The position numbers and the translations under genes were made by a program. Positions 21,258 to 32,488 of a DNA stretch of 64,000 bases are shown here, in pieces; the stretch's first letter is position 1, and each line of letters begins with the position of its first letter. The DNA is from Moniliophthora roreri (Eukaryota > Basidiomycota > Agaricomycetes > Agaricales > Marasmiaceae). Location: contig LATX02000205.1 in the NCBI GenBank assembly GCA_001466705.2, positions 248,001 to 312,000 of the forward strand, given 5' to 3'. The notes below the pieces were generated by a model, which worked only from the letters and a program-made list of their open reading frames with translations, made no database searches and had not been told where the DNA came from.

Positions 21258-21798
21258 CTAAAGATCCTCGTAAAAGGTCAAATTAAGCTCGCCCATAGCG
21301 CTGGAGCCTTGGAGAGCCTTGAAAGCCTGAATGAAAAATGTAAGTCGTGCATTAAAAGTCGACAGAAAAGGGGGCTCACTTCTGTCTCGCGGTGCTGTTC
21401 AAAAGCCTTCAGGTCGGCGTATCTGCAATGGAAAGTGTCACCAACATCTTCCGCACGCTCAATAAACCATGAATTACCGCTCAAAGATGGTGAACTTGTT
21501 GTGGTCTGCACCAAATCCTCGAGCCGTGTGGTAGCTAGTGAAGACAGGTCCAGGTTCAGCGAGAAGTCGCGGGACAAGGAGAACAAAAACATACAGGAGG
21601 GTACCAGGCTCCTTAGACGAGTCACTGCTCTTGGCTACTGCAGCCAGATGCCTAGCAAGTTCCTCCTCTTTGCCGCTTGCAGCGGTGATCTGGACGAGCA
21701 AGTTAAAAATGCCGTTGAAGTTTGCGCTGCAAAATCACGAGAGTGAGAAAAGACCAGCGGAAATGGGAGCTCATCACGTACGGGAGTGAGTCGGCCAT
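21258..21798 (-). CDS. ABM-domain small protein, copy A
   Basis: Five short exons join in phase to about 105 residues starting MADSLPANF. Core: FNLLVQITAASGKEEELA, EPGTLLYHTARGFG, KFTIFERYADLKAFEQH, GELNLTFYEDL. This is the length and motif order of antibiotic-biosynthesis-monooxygenase (ABM, dimeric alpha-beta barrel) proteins. Members can be cofactor-free monooxygenases or have unknown roles, so no reaction is claimed. An intron between GTLL and YHTARG (GTATGT donor) is also needed in the other copies. Paralogs lie at 41759-42302 and 62172-62703. Convergent with the oxygenase gene upstream of it on the plus strand. Confidence 0.85.
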
Positions 21799-21877
21799 GT
21801 TGAACAATGTTACGATTAATGAGTTGACTGCGTTTGAGAGGTCGAGTGGACTGTTGAGGGATGAAGTTGTAGAGAAT

Positions 21878-21965
21878 GCAGCAGTATTATATACCAGTCG
21901 CCATCAGATAATAATAGACTTTCAAGCGATTTAGCCTATTCAGATGCAAAGAGGCGTAGCACCGT
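21878..21965 (-). promoter_or_regulatory. promoter of ABM copy A
   Basis: On the minus strand GACTGGTATATAAT (21884-21898) precedes the ATG by about 90 bp. Further upstream TACGCCTCTTTGCATCTGAA is shared with copy B and partly with copy C. Confidence 0.6.
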
Positions 21966-22900
21966 AGCGACAGTACGAGCTGTAACGCATCAGCGTCCGG
22001 TCGTCAATGAAAGCCACTCCGCGTACGAGACCGACGTTTTGTTATTGAGCCCCCGCATGAATTAGTGATTGGCTGGAAGGAAGGAATGGGTCCCAGTGTC
22101 CACATTTGCAACTTGAACGTGATATCATGGCGTAGAGATATTGATCCAAGCACATTGGGACATCGACGTTGAGGTCAACAATGTTGGCCCTGGGAACCTT
22201 GGGTCAACGTTGTTCTCACCGTCCACCATCACTCTCGATTCTCTCATACAAGGGCTCAGAGAAGATTAAATGGGATCTCAGAACCCCATCGCTGCAGGTT
22301 ATGATCGGGCGAGGGCGGGGCTTGGGAGTAATCACCGGTGCGTGCATTAATTATTTTTCACAACGCTAAGGCAAATTTATCAAGGTTTAGATCCCCTGTA
22401 CAGATAGTAATGCACAATGCTTAACAGAAGATGACAAGAATTTATCGACAACGTTATTTTACATGCTACCGACCAGCGACCAATCACCGTTCCACCGTGT
22501 AGAACGTTACAGTCCAGAATCGAGGCGTTCTATTCAACCGGAACACTTGTATCATGAACGGCTGTATATCTCTGAGCTGCCCACCATTGGGGTGTGCTGT
22601 CGAAGCGATCCGTATGTCGCATGCTGCAACGCCTCCGCCGGTCGCGTACACTAACGTCGCCGGAGCTCCGAGGCCAACTCCGAGCTAGTCCATTCTCGCA
22701 GGACATAATCACCGATTGGAATTCAAACGAAATGCTCGACGATCGCATCTTCATCTCTTTTATTTCCAGGTCCTATAAATCATATCCGGCGTCGATCGCT
22801 ACGATTACTGGATTTTCACTTGTCTTACCTCCGTCATCATACTAAGACCAGGACATGGACCAGGTTCTACACCCACCACGGTAGCGCAATTCACATCTCG
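21966..22900. other. duplicated intergenic sequence, no gene recognised
   Basis: Blocks here recur at 62880-63700 in the same orientation (for example the stretch with GTCAATGAAAGCCACTCCGC, and the GACGTTGAGGTCAAC..GGTCAACG block). Small open frames are not conserved between the copies, which argues against coding. Confidence 0.6.
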
Positions 22901-23004
22901 ACAATACACTGAAAGTGCACTAGGCAATGTGCAAATACTTTCTCAGTATCCCGTCAGCGCATTCTGCAAGAGCTTGATCAGTTCAACATTCTGCATCGTC
23001 AAGT

Positions 23005-23170
23005 CGTGGAATGTTCAAGTCCCCCAACTCCATACGAGACAAGAATGTTTTCGGCCGCAACCAAACCTGAACATTCCTTGCACCATTGTCTCTTCGTCAT
23101 TTTTTCCACCGAAAGCGATGCTCATGACGGAATGTTTTCGCCCGCATGACATTCTAGAAATTGCATAAAT
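23005..23170 (+). promoter_or_regulatory. promoter of orphan copy A with heat-shock-element-like palindromes
   Basis: GAATGTTC (23009-23016), GAACATTCC (23069-23077) and TTCTAGAA (23152-23159) each fit inverted nGAAn/nTTCn units bound by heat shock factor. GCATAAAT at 23163-23170 is TATA-like, about 150 bp before the ATG. The second copy at 61 kb has lost these three palindromes but keeps the TATA-like site. Confidence 0.45.
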
Positions 23171-23315
23171 ACTTCGCCGTCAACGCTCATCCTATACTGG
23201 AACAATTCGCACTCGAATAATCACCATCAGAGCTTTTCACTGCTCAACTACGCTTGACCAATACGTTAACAGAACCCACTACCACTATTACTACCACTCA
23301 ACCGAACCACCAATC

Positions 23316-23867
23316 ATGCCCGGTTCATTCGATTCCGCTCTCTCCCCATACAAACCACGAGAGCAGTCTTTCAATCCCGCATTATTCCTCAACGAGTTGT
23401 GGGCAGCCGAAGATGGCAAAAGACCTTTTCCGAAGGGTGTTTATCCTGAGAGCGTGATGCATGGACCTCAGGCAGAACTGGTGATAGCACTATCTATCCC
23501 GGCTTGGCAGTACGACCCAGAGCGGCGGGCATTACCAGAGTCGTTTTACGAATGGAACTTTGACGTCGGTTACGGAGCGGGCAAAGGAAAAGGAAAGGCA
23601 AAGGAAATTGAGGTGTCGAAATGCGAAGAAGTCGATCCGTTAGATTGGACGAAGCCGATGGTTGGTGAGACGGCAGAGGAGATTGCGAAAAGGAAGAAGC
23701 AGGAGGTGCTCAGCAGGGCTTGTTCGTGGCTGCAGGCGGACGGGGAAAGATTGACTCAGCCTTGTATGACGGGATACGAACGCGAACGGAAGCGGAGGAG
23801 ATTGTCGAACGGATCGATATGTTCGGTCGATTCTGACGATCCCGAGTTTTATTCCGATGACGAGTAG
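23316..23867 (+). CDS. orphan acidic/basic protein, copy A
   Basis: Single exon, 183 residues, starting MPGSFDSALSPYKP. It shares most residues with the frame at 61330-61878, with indels in multiples of three, so it is a selected coding sequence. I recognise no domain. Visible features: a conserved N-terminal block (FNPALFLNELWAAEDG, AELVIALSIPAWQYDPERRA), a Gly/Lys-rich linker, a basic cluster YERERKRRRLSNGS that could be a nuclear localisation signal, and an acidic end SVDSDDPEFYSDDE. It may be a small nuclear or chromatin-associated protein, but that is inference. Confidence 0.8.
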   Translation: MPGSFDSALSPYKPREQSFNPALFLNELWAAEDGKRPFPKGVYPESVMHGPQAELVIALSIPAWQYDPERRALPESFYEWNFDVGYGAGKGKGKAKEIEVSKCEEVDPLDWTKPMVGETAEEIAKRKKQEVLSRACSWLQADGERLTQPCMTGYERERKRRRLSNGSICSVDSDDPEFYSDDE

Positions 23868-23949
23868 TCATGCAGGACTGTGCTTTTTCCTTACGATTAT
23901 TCGGCGTTTCATGACTGGACTTGGCTGTCCGTATTTATTGGTCGATTTC

Positions 23950-25460
23950 AATATACCTCTTGAATACCCTTGTCCGCGAGACGTTAGACATATGGAATTG
24001 ATGGGCAAAGGAATGGCATTGCAGGAACGAATGGTACAGAGACAATCAATGCTTGTCACAATTCGGAGGATCCCTACCAAAATAATTGGACCCGATCCCA
24101 TCGTTTGCATGCCATTCCAAAATAGACAAATGCACAGGTGAATGGAATCGTCCCCACAGATGAGTCGCGCAATTGGCGCAGTGATGACCCAAGTCTCGAG
24201 TTGGAAGGGTAAACATTGGCTGTGTTTAACTTGGGTTATCAACTCTCCCCAAGTCTGTAGACGCTGGAAAGCCATCCTCGAGTCTCGCCTGGAACTTTGG
24301 GCTTCCATCCTTATCGACACTTCGGAGATCTGGGTCGCTTCCAGTCCTTGAGACATATCTCGGGAATGCGCAGGATGCATTGGAGGTATGTATTCAACCG
24401 AGACTATACGTTTGAAGATTTCGACTATGTGGAAAGTCGAGGGGTTATCAGTGGGGTATATCGCTCTCCAAACGTTGTTGGAACGAGCATATGCATCTCA
24501 AATCCAGAATGTTTTCGCGTTAGCAAATGCTATTTCGACAAGGCCTGGGCAATGGACAGGGTCCGTCGTTATGCATTATGCATTATGACTTGCCCCTTTT
24601 GCGTTCCTTCGTCAGTGGCCACATGCCGCTGTCAGCGCGGCACCTCGAATATCACAAGCTTCGGATCGCGTTCAAGAATGCAGTCTACATGTGGTACGGA
24701 CGACAGGATTGGAGGATACATTTCCATGCTAGCAGCACACCAAGGTCACACTCCATTTCGAAGGGACCCAGTATACAGAAGAGCTCCTAAATAATATTCC
24801 TGCGGGAACGCCCCAAATTGGAGTCTCTCCGCTTATTGTCCCTTAGATTATGTCGAGAACCTCGGTCTTGGTAGTCAGCCCAAAACATTTGGCACAACTG
24901 GAGCTGCCGATCCTCCTCCGGGAATTTCATGTCCATTAGTAGATGCTCAGCGGTGGGTTTAATGGATTTATTGCGCACCCTCACCCTTCCTGCCCTTCAG
25001 CATTTCGGGTTCCTTGGTGAGAGAGCCATGAGCCACGCAATCTCTTTTCCGACTCCCTTGAATTATCCCTTCGCAGGATGAGGCTAAGGAGCTAGTCCTA
25101 TCTCCCGACTGCCTTTTCAACATCTATTACAACCCGGGTAAGCTCTTGACAGCTGTCAACAGCACTCTTACTCACCTTGCAATTGAGATGTGCCTGCTCC
25201 CCAACCACTCCTCCGAAGAACGCAATCTCTTGTCTCATTAGTTGCTTACCGATCCTAAATGCATCCTTCCAAAGCTGAGTACCCCTGTATTCAGGGGCTT
25301 TTGAGCGATGACCAAGTCGAGGAGCAGGCTCGGAGAAGGAACCATGGCAACACCCTTTTGAAAAGGGTTACTTGCAAGTTTCAGCGAGATCAGGGACACG
25401 GGTGCGCAGTTTGCGTTTGAGAGTGAGCAGCTCAAAGGGGCCAAGGCTCGGTACGAGTGC
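23950..25460 (+). pseudogene. F-box protein relic
   Basis: The plus strand holds, in shifting frames, LQERMVQRQSML, IRRIPTKII (F-box start), SPQVCRRWKAILESRLELWA (F-box end) and downstream leucine-rich fragments (RTLTLPALQHFGFLGERAMS). This is the coiled coil, F-box, LRR-like order of basidiomycete F-box genes. Several stops and frame changes interrupt it. A related relic lies at 29288-30760. Confidence 0.65.
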
Positions 25461-26295
25461 CTTATTTGAGGGATGGTGACAGTCTGCATAGCCGGAAACT
25501 TTGATATACCATCTGTAATACGGAAGATTGATCGTGGGTAGTATTGAAGTGAAGCTGAGCAACGACAGTGACGGTAGTGGTCAAGAAGCCGTGCGAATGA
25601 TGAACGCTCCTTCATGTTGTCCCACGGAGATTTTTGAACTGTCACAAGAGTATATTCTTCAAGATGCATAAATTATTACTTCTCGACTACAAAGCAGTGT
25701 GCGATAGTAGCGCGTATGTACATGTTGAATGATTCTGAACTAAGGCTTGCAAAGAGATGGGAGTAAGTATACACTATAACATAAATTAGTATGGTACAGG
25801 TAGATAGATTCCTACAGAAGGTAACAAGCAGGCTTCAAAGCGAGCTCGAAGCCGAATGCGAGGAGAGAGAAAGAAAGGTGATTGGAATGGGTGTGAAGAT
25901 GGCGTGGAGTCGGTTGACGACGCGGGGCGTAGTAGAAGTTGTGATTGCAAACGTTCTGGGCCGCGGCCGCAGGTAATATGGCAAGAAAATGTGAATGCGA
26001 ACGAGTGTGCAGCGAGTGTTGTACATTGGTACAGAGGCTCCAAATTCCAAAACAGATGGTTCGAGTAGATGTATGTGCGGGCGCGGATGAGTAGTGGAGG
26101 TCGGCTTCGAGCCGAAGGAGGTTGATTCGAGGGGTGTAGTGGTTGAGCGGATACGTATAGAATCCGAATGGGGCTGTGTTATGCTGCCGCCGCCGCCATA
26201 ACCGGAGAATGGACGACACGAAGGCAAAGCACTAGAGGTGTTTATAATCGTCGAGCAAGCCAATCTCGACGTGTTACCTCTACATCGTAGCAGGA
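25461..26295. other. No gene recognised
   Basis: Long minus-strand frames around 25812-26347 are Ser/Thr/His/Pro-rich and overlap each other, with no family match. They are probably compositional. Confidence 0.35.
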
Positions 26296-26570
26296 TTATG
26301 GGAATTGCAATTGCTTTCCAAATGCACTGCAAAGAAAAGATCAACATTGACTCTTTTCAACGATTTACGATTCGAGAGTACGCACCTCTCAGTAAATGTC
26401 CTACCCAAACTCGTAAACTTGATTATCGCAAAGGTCGCACTGACCAGCGACACGGCACCTGCCCAGGCAATAGCACGCATCTTGTGCCCGTCTACTTTGC
26501 TGTCCCAGATATCGTCAGAGGAGAATGAAGATGGGTCCTCAAATAGTCGGATTTGTGCGCGCATGGTCAT
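26296..26570 (-). CDS. small single-pass membrane protein, tentative
   Basis: Exons 26386-26570 and 26296-26326 splice in phase (GTGCGT..GCAG, 59 bp) to 71 residues starting MTMRAQIRLFEDPSSF. They include one hydrophobic segment IAWAGAVSLVSATFAIIKF and end in AFGKQLQFP. No family is recognised. A pyrimidine tract with AG just before the ATG means an upstream exon is possible and this could be the 3' part of a longer gene. Confidence 0.35.
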
Positions 26571-29280
26571 CTGGGATACGCTGAAGACGGGAAGGACGAT
26601 GAGGACAGTAGAGGCGGAGGAGATGACGGTAAAAGGTAAGAATCAAGATTTCAAACAACGCAAGGTTAAATATCAGATGGATGCGACAAAGCTCCGATTT
26701 TAGATTCCCGAACTGGCAGGCGTGTCACCTGCTCTCCTGGGCTTCTTGTCTCTTCTGGCCTTGTAACACGTCAGCTTCACTGCCTGTTGTCATTTTTCTA
26801 TTATTCCAAGGATTAAGTGCGATAAAACCGTAGCGCTAGCCAAGCGCCCGTACGTTCACTGCACAGCATAACTATGTTCTCCGTCGGATGTCCAGCGGTT
26901 TGCGGTGGATTGACCATGCAAATGGGGATTTGGAAGAGTCAGAGAAGGCTAATCATCTGTGTGTGTGTACATCTTCCATGGTTCCGAACATGTGCCTCGA
27001 AGAAGACAAATGGCAGGCTATGACAGGTGAGAACTCAGTGCGGCCTCGAGACACCGGAAGATCGGGCAGTGTTCACCCAATGCGAGCCAGTGCGGCCGCG
27101 TAAAGCTCCATAACTGGCCGCTTCGCCTACCGTAGCCCCGTAGGGCACAAATGTTGCAAGGTATAAAGGAACGGTTCACGACATTCACCGGCATGAGGTC
27201 AGTTGCTAGCCTAGGCAGCGAATGTCCGAGTTTCAAGGGTAAATTAAATGCGACATTAGCCTATAGGAATGCTGGGTCGTGTTCACCCTGCAGTATAATC
27301 AGCCTTTGTAAATCACCGGCATTCCACTCATAGAACAAAAGCGCCAACGAGTGCCTGCCCAAATCAACGGAGATTAGTTTCAACATTCCGACTGTCGATC
27401 TCCTCAATCCGAACAACATAGCCTCTAGGCTCTTTTGGGCTAGATTCCAGTCCATGATTGTGCAATACGACAGCTATATATCACTGAAATGACAGAATAG
27501 ATGTAACTTTCAAAGCGCCGAACCGATACTCCAATGACCACGTCCACCCCACACTACCTCCCCGTCTCTTCTACCTGGCCTGTCGAAGGGTATCACGGCG
27601 ATGAGGAGAGCTACTCGGAATCGCACTCATTGGTAACCAAGGTGTGGATCCACAATATGCCGAAGCTGGCGACTATGTAGGCGATGGCTATACAAATTGT
27701 CGTACGACATGTAGCCAGCGAGATGCATTCGTGACGTTCCCTTTTCAGCTAGCAGAGGTGCAGAACTGGATTGAACTATATCGAGGAAACGATGTAAAAT
27801 GTGCAGTCGAAACTGATGGCTAGAATGACAATTGGACTCGAAGCTTCCACTATAGGTTCCTCCTTTCCCGATTTCGAGGTCCTGTTCGGAGACTGCCGGT
27901 TGCGGTCGAATCTCGGTAGTGGTGGTTCTGGAGGTCAATCCGTATGGAGACTGCTTGCTACATACCCCAGGTCCCCAACTAAGCTCGAGCGTACTCCTTG
28001 ACGACCACGATCTCCGTTCGGTCCTCTAGTCTCGGTATATTCATAAACACTACAACTCACCTCCCGAATATCCGAATATCTCCTCGCTCTTCTCAAGTCC
28101 TTCAAATCATCGACGCCCTATTGACGCCTATGATACCCAAGATCTATATTGGACCTGAACGAGAAGGCAACTTATAGTAACACGCCGTGTGATAGAAAGC
28201 CTAAGTTCACCAGTAGCTATCGACCTCTCCGGTTATACCAGCTTCTCAATTCTTTCTTCAAGGTCCATTTCCAGGTGAAATTTGATGTATCAGGCTGCAA
28301 TGGTGGCAGTCGACGTCAGGAAGAGTTACACCAAGTTTCACACGGCTACCCGACGATGCCACTCCAAGCGTGTACAAAAGATTTCCTACGATGATTGGCA
28401 AAATGAACGATTTGTTACAATACATGATCCAGGATTCACAATGGTCAAGCAACGCTTCTTGTTAGAGCCGCCATCCCTCGAAAAGAACAGTGTGAGGGTC
28501 GGACCGGTCCGCGAGACGGTAAAGGGTCCGGGCCTCTGCTAAGGGCTGAAGACGAGGTTACGAGATTCGTTGAGAGGAACTGAAGAGAAACAAAGGGGAA
28601 CGAAAAGGAGTTGATTCAACTAAGGAATAAGGTGATTACAATGTTCTTAAATACTGTAGCTAGGATATCAAATATGAATGAAACAAGTACGAAACATGGT
28701 GAGTACGAGTGAATTAGGCATTAGTGGAAAGTGCACGGATAATGCAGATAAAGAAAGGATCAAGGAAGTAAGGGATATGATACTTGCGTACTTCGGATGT
28801 GGAATTATGGTGAAATGGAGCCCGGATCGTGACAAACAGTTGTACCGTACTCTACAAATCTCCTTCAATCTGTCACGATACCCGTCCCCAAGTGGGAATG
28901 TGGTGCACCCATCCCTGAAAATATCCTTTTTACAATTGAGCGTATCGAAAGGCTTGTGAGGAGTGCAACATCGTCATATCCTCGTTGAAATGATGCATAG
29001 CGCGAGCCAGGTCCTGTGCCGGCGTAGCGGGCGCTTCTTTCTAGTCATCAAACACATATTCTCACTTACTGACGTTCATCGACGTCTATTGATGCTCTTC
29101 GATGTTCTGGGAGAACATCGATAGAAATCAGCTGGGGGTCAGCGTACGTCACCGGATTTCTGACTGGGTTTAAACCCGAACCATCCTTTCTCATGAATCC
29201 CAAAACTCAGCTCAGGGTTTGGATTGCTCTCTCTCTCTGTGTTTGACAGACTTAATTAGTCCGTTACTTGTATCATTTCA
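26571..29280. other. Gene-poor stretch with unidentified relics
   Basis: A plus-strand piece at about 27535-27800 changes frame once (MTTSTPHYLPVSSTWPVEG then DPQYAEAGDYVGDGYTNC) and looks like a decayed exon. 28282-28540 has another protein-like stretch (DWQNERFVTIHDPGFTMV). Neither belongs to a family I know. No RNA gene seen. Confidence 0.35.
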
Positions 29281-29287
29281 CAGGTCA

Positions 29288-30760
29288 AGCCGGGAGAGCC
29301 CGTAATTCTATGTAAAAAATCCAATCACGCTCTCGTCGATGTCGTTTGCGAATGGCCAGCCCTGCCGGCCCACGCTCTCAAATCAGACTACGAACCTTCA
29401 TCAGCTGAGGTCCTCCATGCAAAGGCAGCTCTTCAAGCCGAGGAGGTCGCTTTAGGTCGATATGACGCAGAAATCAAGCGTTTGAGGCAGGCCGCAGAGG
29501 AATTACAGGAAAAAAGCGTAGCATTGAAGGAACGGATGTCTCAAAGACGCGCAATGGTCTCTCATGCGAAAGGTCGCCACAGAGATATGGGATATTCCCA
29601 CAACACAGAAGACGATGACCCCGGAACCACTCGTGCAAGAGTAGTTTCAATGTGAAGCCTGAGGGCTTCACGTTCTCTGCTTTCGATTCGGAACGCGAAG
29701 TCCACTGTGCGGAGCGGAACCCTATGCATTGTCTCGGGTCTGTAAATGCTGGAAAGCGATACTCGAGTCTCGTCCAGAGCGTTGGTCTGCTATATACATC
29801 CCAGAGATCGGTTATGATAGGACTTCCATCCTTTGATTGTATCTCAAGAATTCAAAGGAGGCGGCGCTTAAGGTCTTCCTCGACGATAGGCTCAAGTCTA
29901 ATACTTTCTCGGACGAAGACCTCTCGGATGGGGAGTTGAATTTTCGAAGAGATCAGGAAATGGACAGGATTTTAGATGCTCGGGACAAAGCGGTCCGAAT
30001 GGTGTTGAACTTTTGAAGCATGCCTCCCGATTCCAGGATCTCGTTGTATACTTTTCGGATAAAATTATGGATAACTGGAAGCAATCAACCCGAGCCCCAA
30101 AAATCTTTCCAGCACCCTGTTTTCCGAGCCTCGTTGGTTTTGGGGGATGCTTTCAAGACGACGCCAAGCTTCAATCGCCTGGATGTACAATGGGGTTCAC
30201 GTCCAGGACTGGGAAAAAGGTTTCCGTGCCAGCAGCTCACGTCCGTTGTACTCCAATTCGGGATGGCCCACACAAGCGGAGAACTCTTGACATTCCTGCG
30301 AGAGTGTCCTAAATTGGAGAGCCTCGGCATGAAATCTTTGCGCTGGGATTCGGAATTCCCGGCGGGAAGTGACACTATTGCGGTTGAGTTGAGTACCGCT
30401 CCTTCGCATGTTCCATCTCAGCACGATAGACGCATATCCACCGACCCTGCTTCCCAGCCTTTACCGTGCCTTAACATTCCGTGCCCTTCGTTCCTTCGGA
30501 TTCGAGGCCCCCGGGGATGTTTCCAACATGACCGCCGATCTCGAAGCATTCCCAAGCCAAACGAGGATAGAAGAGTTTTGACATTCATAGTCCTTGCTTC
30601 CGCGAGGGAAAAATATTGGCCGCTGTCAGACTCAATGCACCTCGAGGTGACCCTGGACGGTCCGAATTATTCTGGCGAACCCATCCTCTTGCACTTGCTC
30701 AGAGTGGTAATCTGGTGGACAACACAATTTATTATACCCAAAGAGAGAGCTGACGCGTAA
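29288..30760 (+). pseudogene. F-box protein relic
   Basis: Begins after an intron-like acceptor with DYEPSSAEVLHAKAALQAEE and the coiled coil RLRQAAEELQEKSVALKERM, then RKVATEIWDI (F-box) in a shifted frame, CWKAILESRPERW-type F-box end near 29745, and scattered LRR-like frames (for example HVPSQHD and LNIPCPSFLRIRG). Multiple frame changes show it is broken. It ends about 190 bp before the RPL28 gene. Confidence 0.65.
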
Positions 30761-30949
30761 AGTGTACTTCAATACATTTCCTTGTAGTTTTCTTGTTCGA
30801 GTACAGTCCGAACATGATTGCGTGGCGGTCAACGTGCAGATTTCTTCGGCGGTTTCCGGTCTACTGTACAGTTTCTCGCCTCGTGACTCAAGCCACCGCT
30901 ACGCAGCCAGAAATTCCGCCTCAAATTCTCCATTGCCTGCCCTCCCAAA

Positions 30950-31811
30950 ATGTCGACCGACCTCCAATGGCTCCTCCTTCGCGTGCGTCTTCTTGTCCTT
31001 CTCGTCTGTGCAGAGGCGCTGACCTGTGCGGAAATGACAGAAATACAACTCCTACATGGTCAAGGGCCTTCCCGAGGGACCCATCTTCTCCAAGGAGCCT
31101 GGTAACCTCACCAACATCCACTCACACAAGTACTCTGGTTTGGCCAACTCCAAGGTCTGTATTTGGAGAAGCAATGCAAATTCAAAGTCTTGATCTTGGC
31201 TGTAGACCATTGACGTGTCAGACGTGAACGGAACCATCCAAATAACTACCCGCAAGTCCAAGGCTTCATCACAAGCTGTTGTACCGGCTCGCAGTGTTTC
31301 CAACATCAGACCACGATCAGGAGGTCGTCGTGCTCTTCGAGTTGCATCGTCGGTAGCTAAGAGGGGATACAGACCAGATCTGAGGAAGGTGAGTTGAGTC
31401 TTTTATTTTCAAATTCCTTTCCCTTTCGACAATGGACGAAACCGGAACCTCCCAACGCACTCTCGTTAGAACCCACCTTCCTCTACACGCCCAGGGAAAG
31501 TGGGTGTGGACTTGTTTGCAAGATTACCATGGTTCGGTTGAGCCGATCAAACTCTGCCGGATAACTCGCCATGTCGCTATCAGCGCCCGTTCTAATGCGT
31601 ATGCGTGGTGTCTGACTCTTTGGCGATTACATTCCATTTTACTCTCACGCTCTTTCACACTTTATCTCTCGGTAGTCAACAGTGATACTGATACCTTGCC
31701 TTTCGTTAGGAAACCCTTGCCCGTGTCTCTACCCTCCTCGCCGCACAAAAAGAACCCAAGGCCAGGCCTGCGAAGAAGCCCAGGGGAAAGAAGGCTGTTG
31801 CATCGGCTTAA
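30950..31811 (+). CDS. RPL28: 60S ribosomal protein L28e
   Basis: Exons 30950-30982, 31041-31154, 31206-31388 and 31710-31811 join in phase to 143 residues. MSTDLQWLLLR, YNSYMVKGLPEGPIFSKEPG, NLTNIHSHKYSGLANSKTID, SSVAKRGYRPDLRK and a Lys/Arg-rich tail (KPRGKKAVASA) are the L28e landmarks, at the usual length for the family. It is a structural protein of the cytosolic large subunit. A very short first exon is typical of ribosomal protein genes. Intron 3 is 321 bp against 51-58 bp for the others, unusual for this window and possibly hosting an RNA. Confidence 0.95.
31470..31640 (+). ncRNA. possible H/ACA snoRNA in RPL28 intron 3
   Basis: Within the long intron, cacgccca (31486-31493) can pair with tgggtgtg (31501-31508) around a 7-nt loop; an H-box-like AGATTA follows at 31521 and an ACA at 31629-31631. 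Ribosomal protein introns commonly host snoRNAs. Folding was done by eye only, the second hairpin is not convincing, and no target pairing was worked out. Confidence 0.22.
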
Positions 31812-32488
31812 ACCTCTTTCATCCTGCATACTACTGTTCCATGCTCATGTCGTATGTCATACCATGCAATATGATTCGGTTGTACAAATACATTCCATGG
31901 GTGCTTCTTCGATGCGTATGCTTCTGTTTCCTCCGATTTCCTTTCTACTTTGAGCTTCCTTTGACCTCATAGTCCCTTGTATGTGAATGATGGGTATGAG
32001 TTTGCTTCTCATTCGGACGAGGGTAGTCTTCCTTCGCATTCGAGCTGTTGTCGGTTGATACGTCACCGCCGCTGGTAGTTTCTGTTTGTGAATGAAGAAC
32101 GATACATGGATAGGTACGCTCACGCATTGCCATTGTTGTTCTGCGAGCGCGGGGGCGAATGCGGTTTATGCCCTTGCCTCGAAGTTGTCGATAGACGTCG
32201 GCCGCCTACTTTCACTGTCGTCATCATCGTCTTCTTGTCAGTACCAGCTCCTGTCTACAGCGTAGGACGACATACCAGCCGGCGCATGCTTTATGTCTGT
32301 CATCGTCGCAGTAGGGTGTGGGGCAAGAATGCGGAGAGGAGGGGCTTTATATTGGTCGACGATGTACCGAGGTCACAAGGTCTCGATCAATGCTTCACTG
32401 TCTAGGCGAGCCTTTGGGCTACGTAAGGAGAGTGACAATGCTATATGTATTGGTACACGGTCATGGTACACGTTCGTTGTACATCCAG
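31812..32488. other. Intergenic, no gene recognised
   Basis: Between the convergent RPL28 (+) and secreted-protein (-) genes; only short frames. Confidence 0.5.

Noticed and set aside
25835..26347. 170-codon minus-strand frame
   Set aside because: Composition is Ser/Thr/Pro/His-biased, it overlaps a spliced small gene in another frame and shows no domain.
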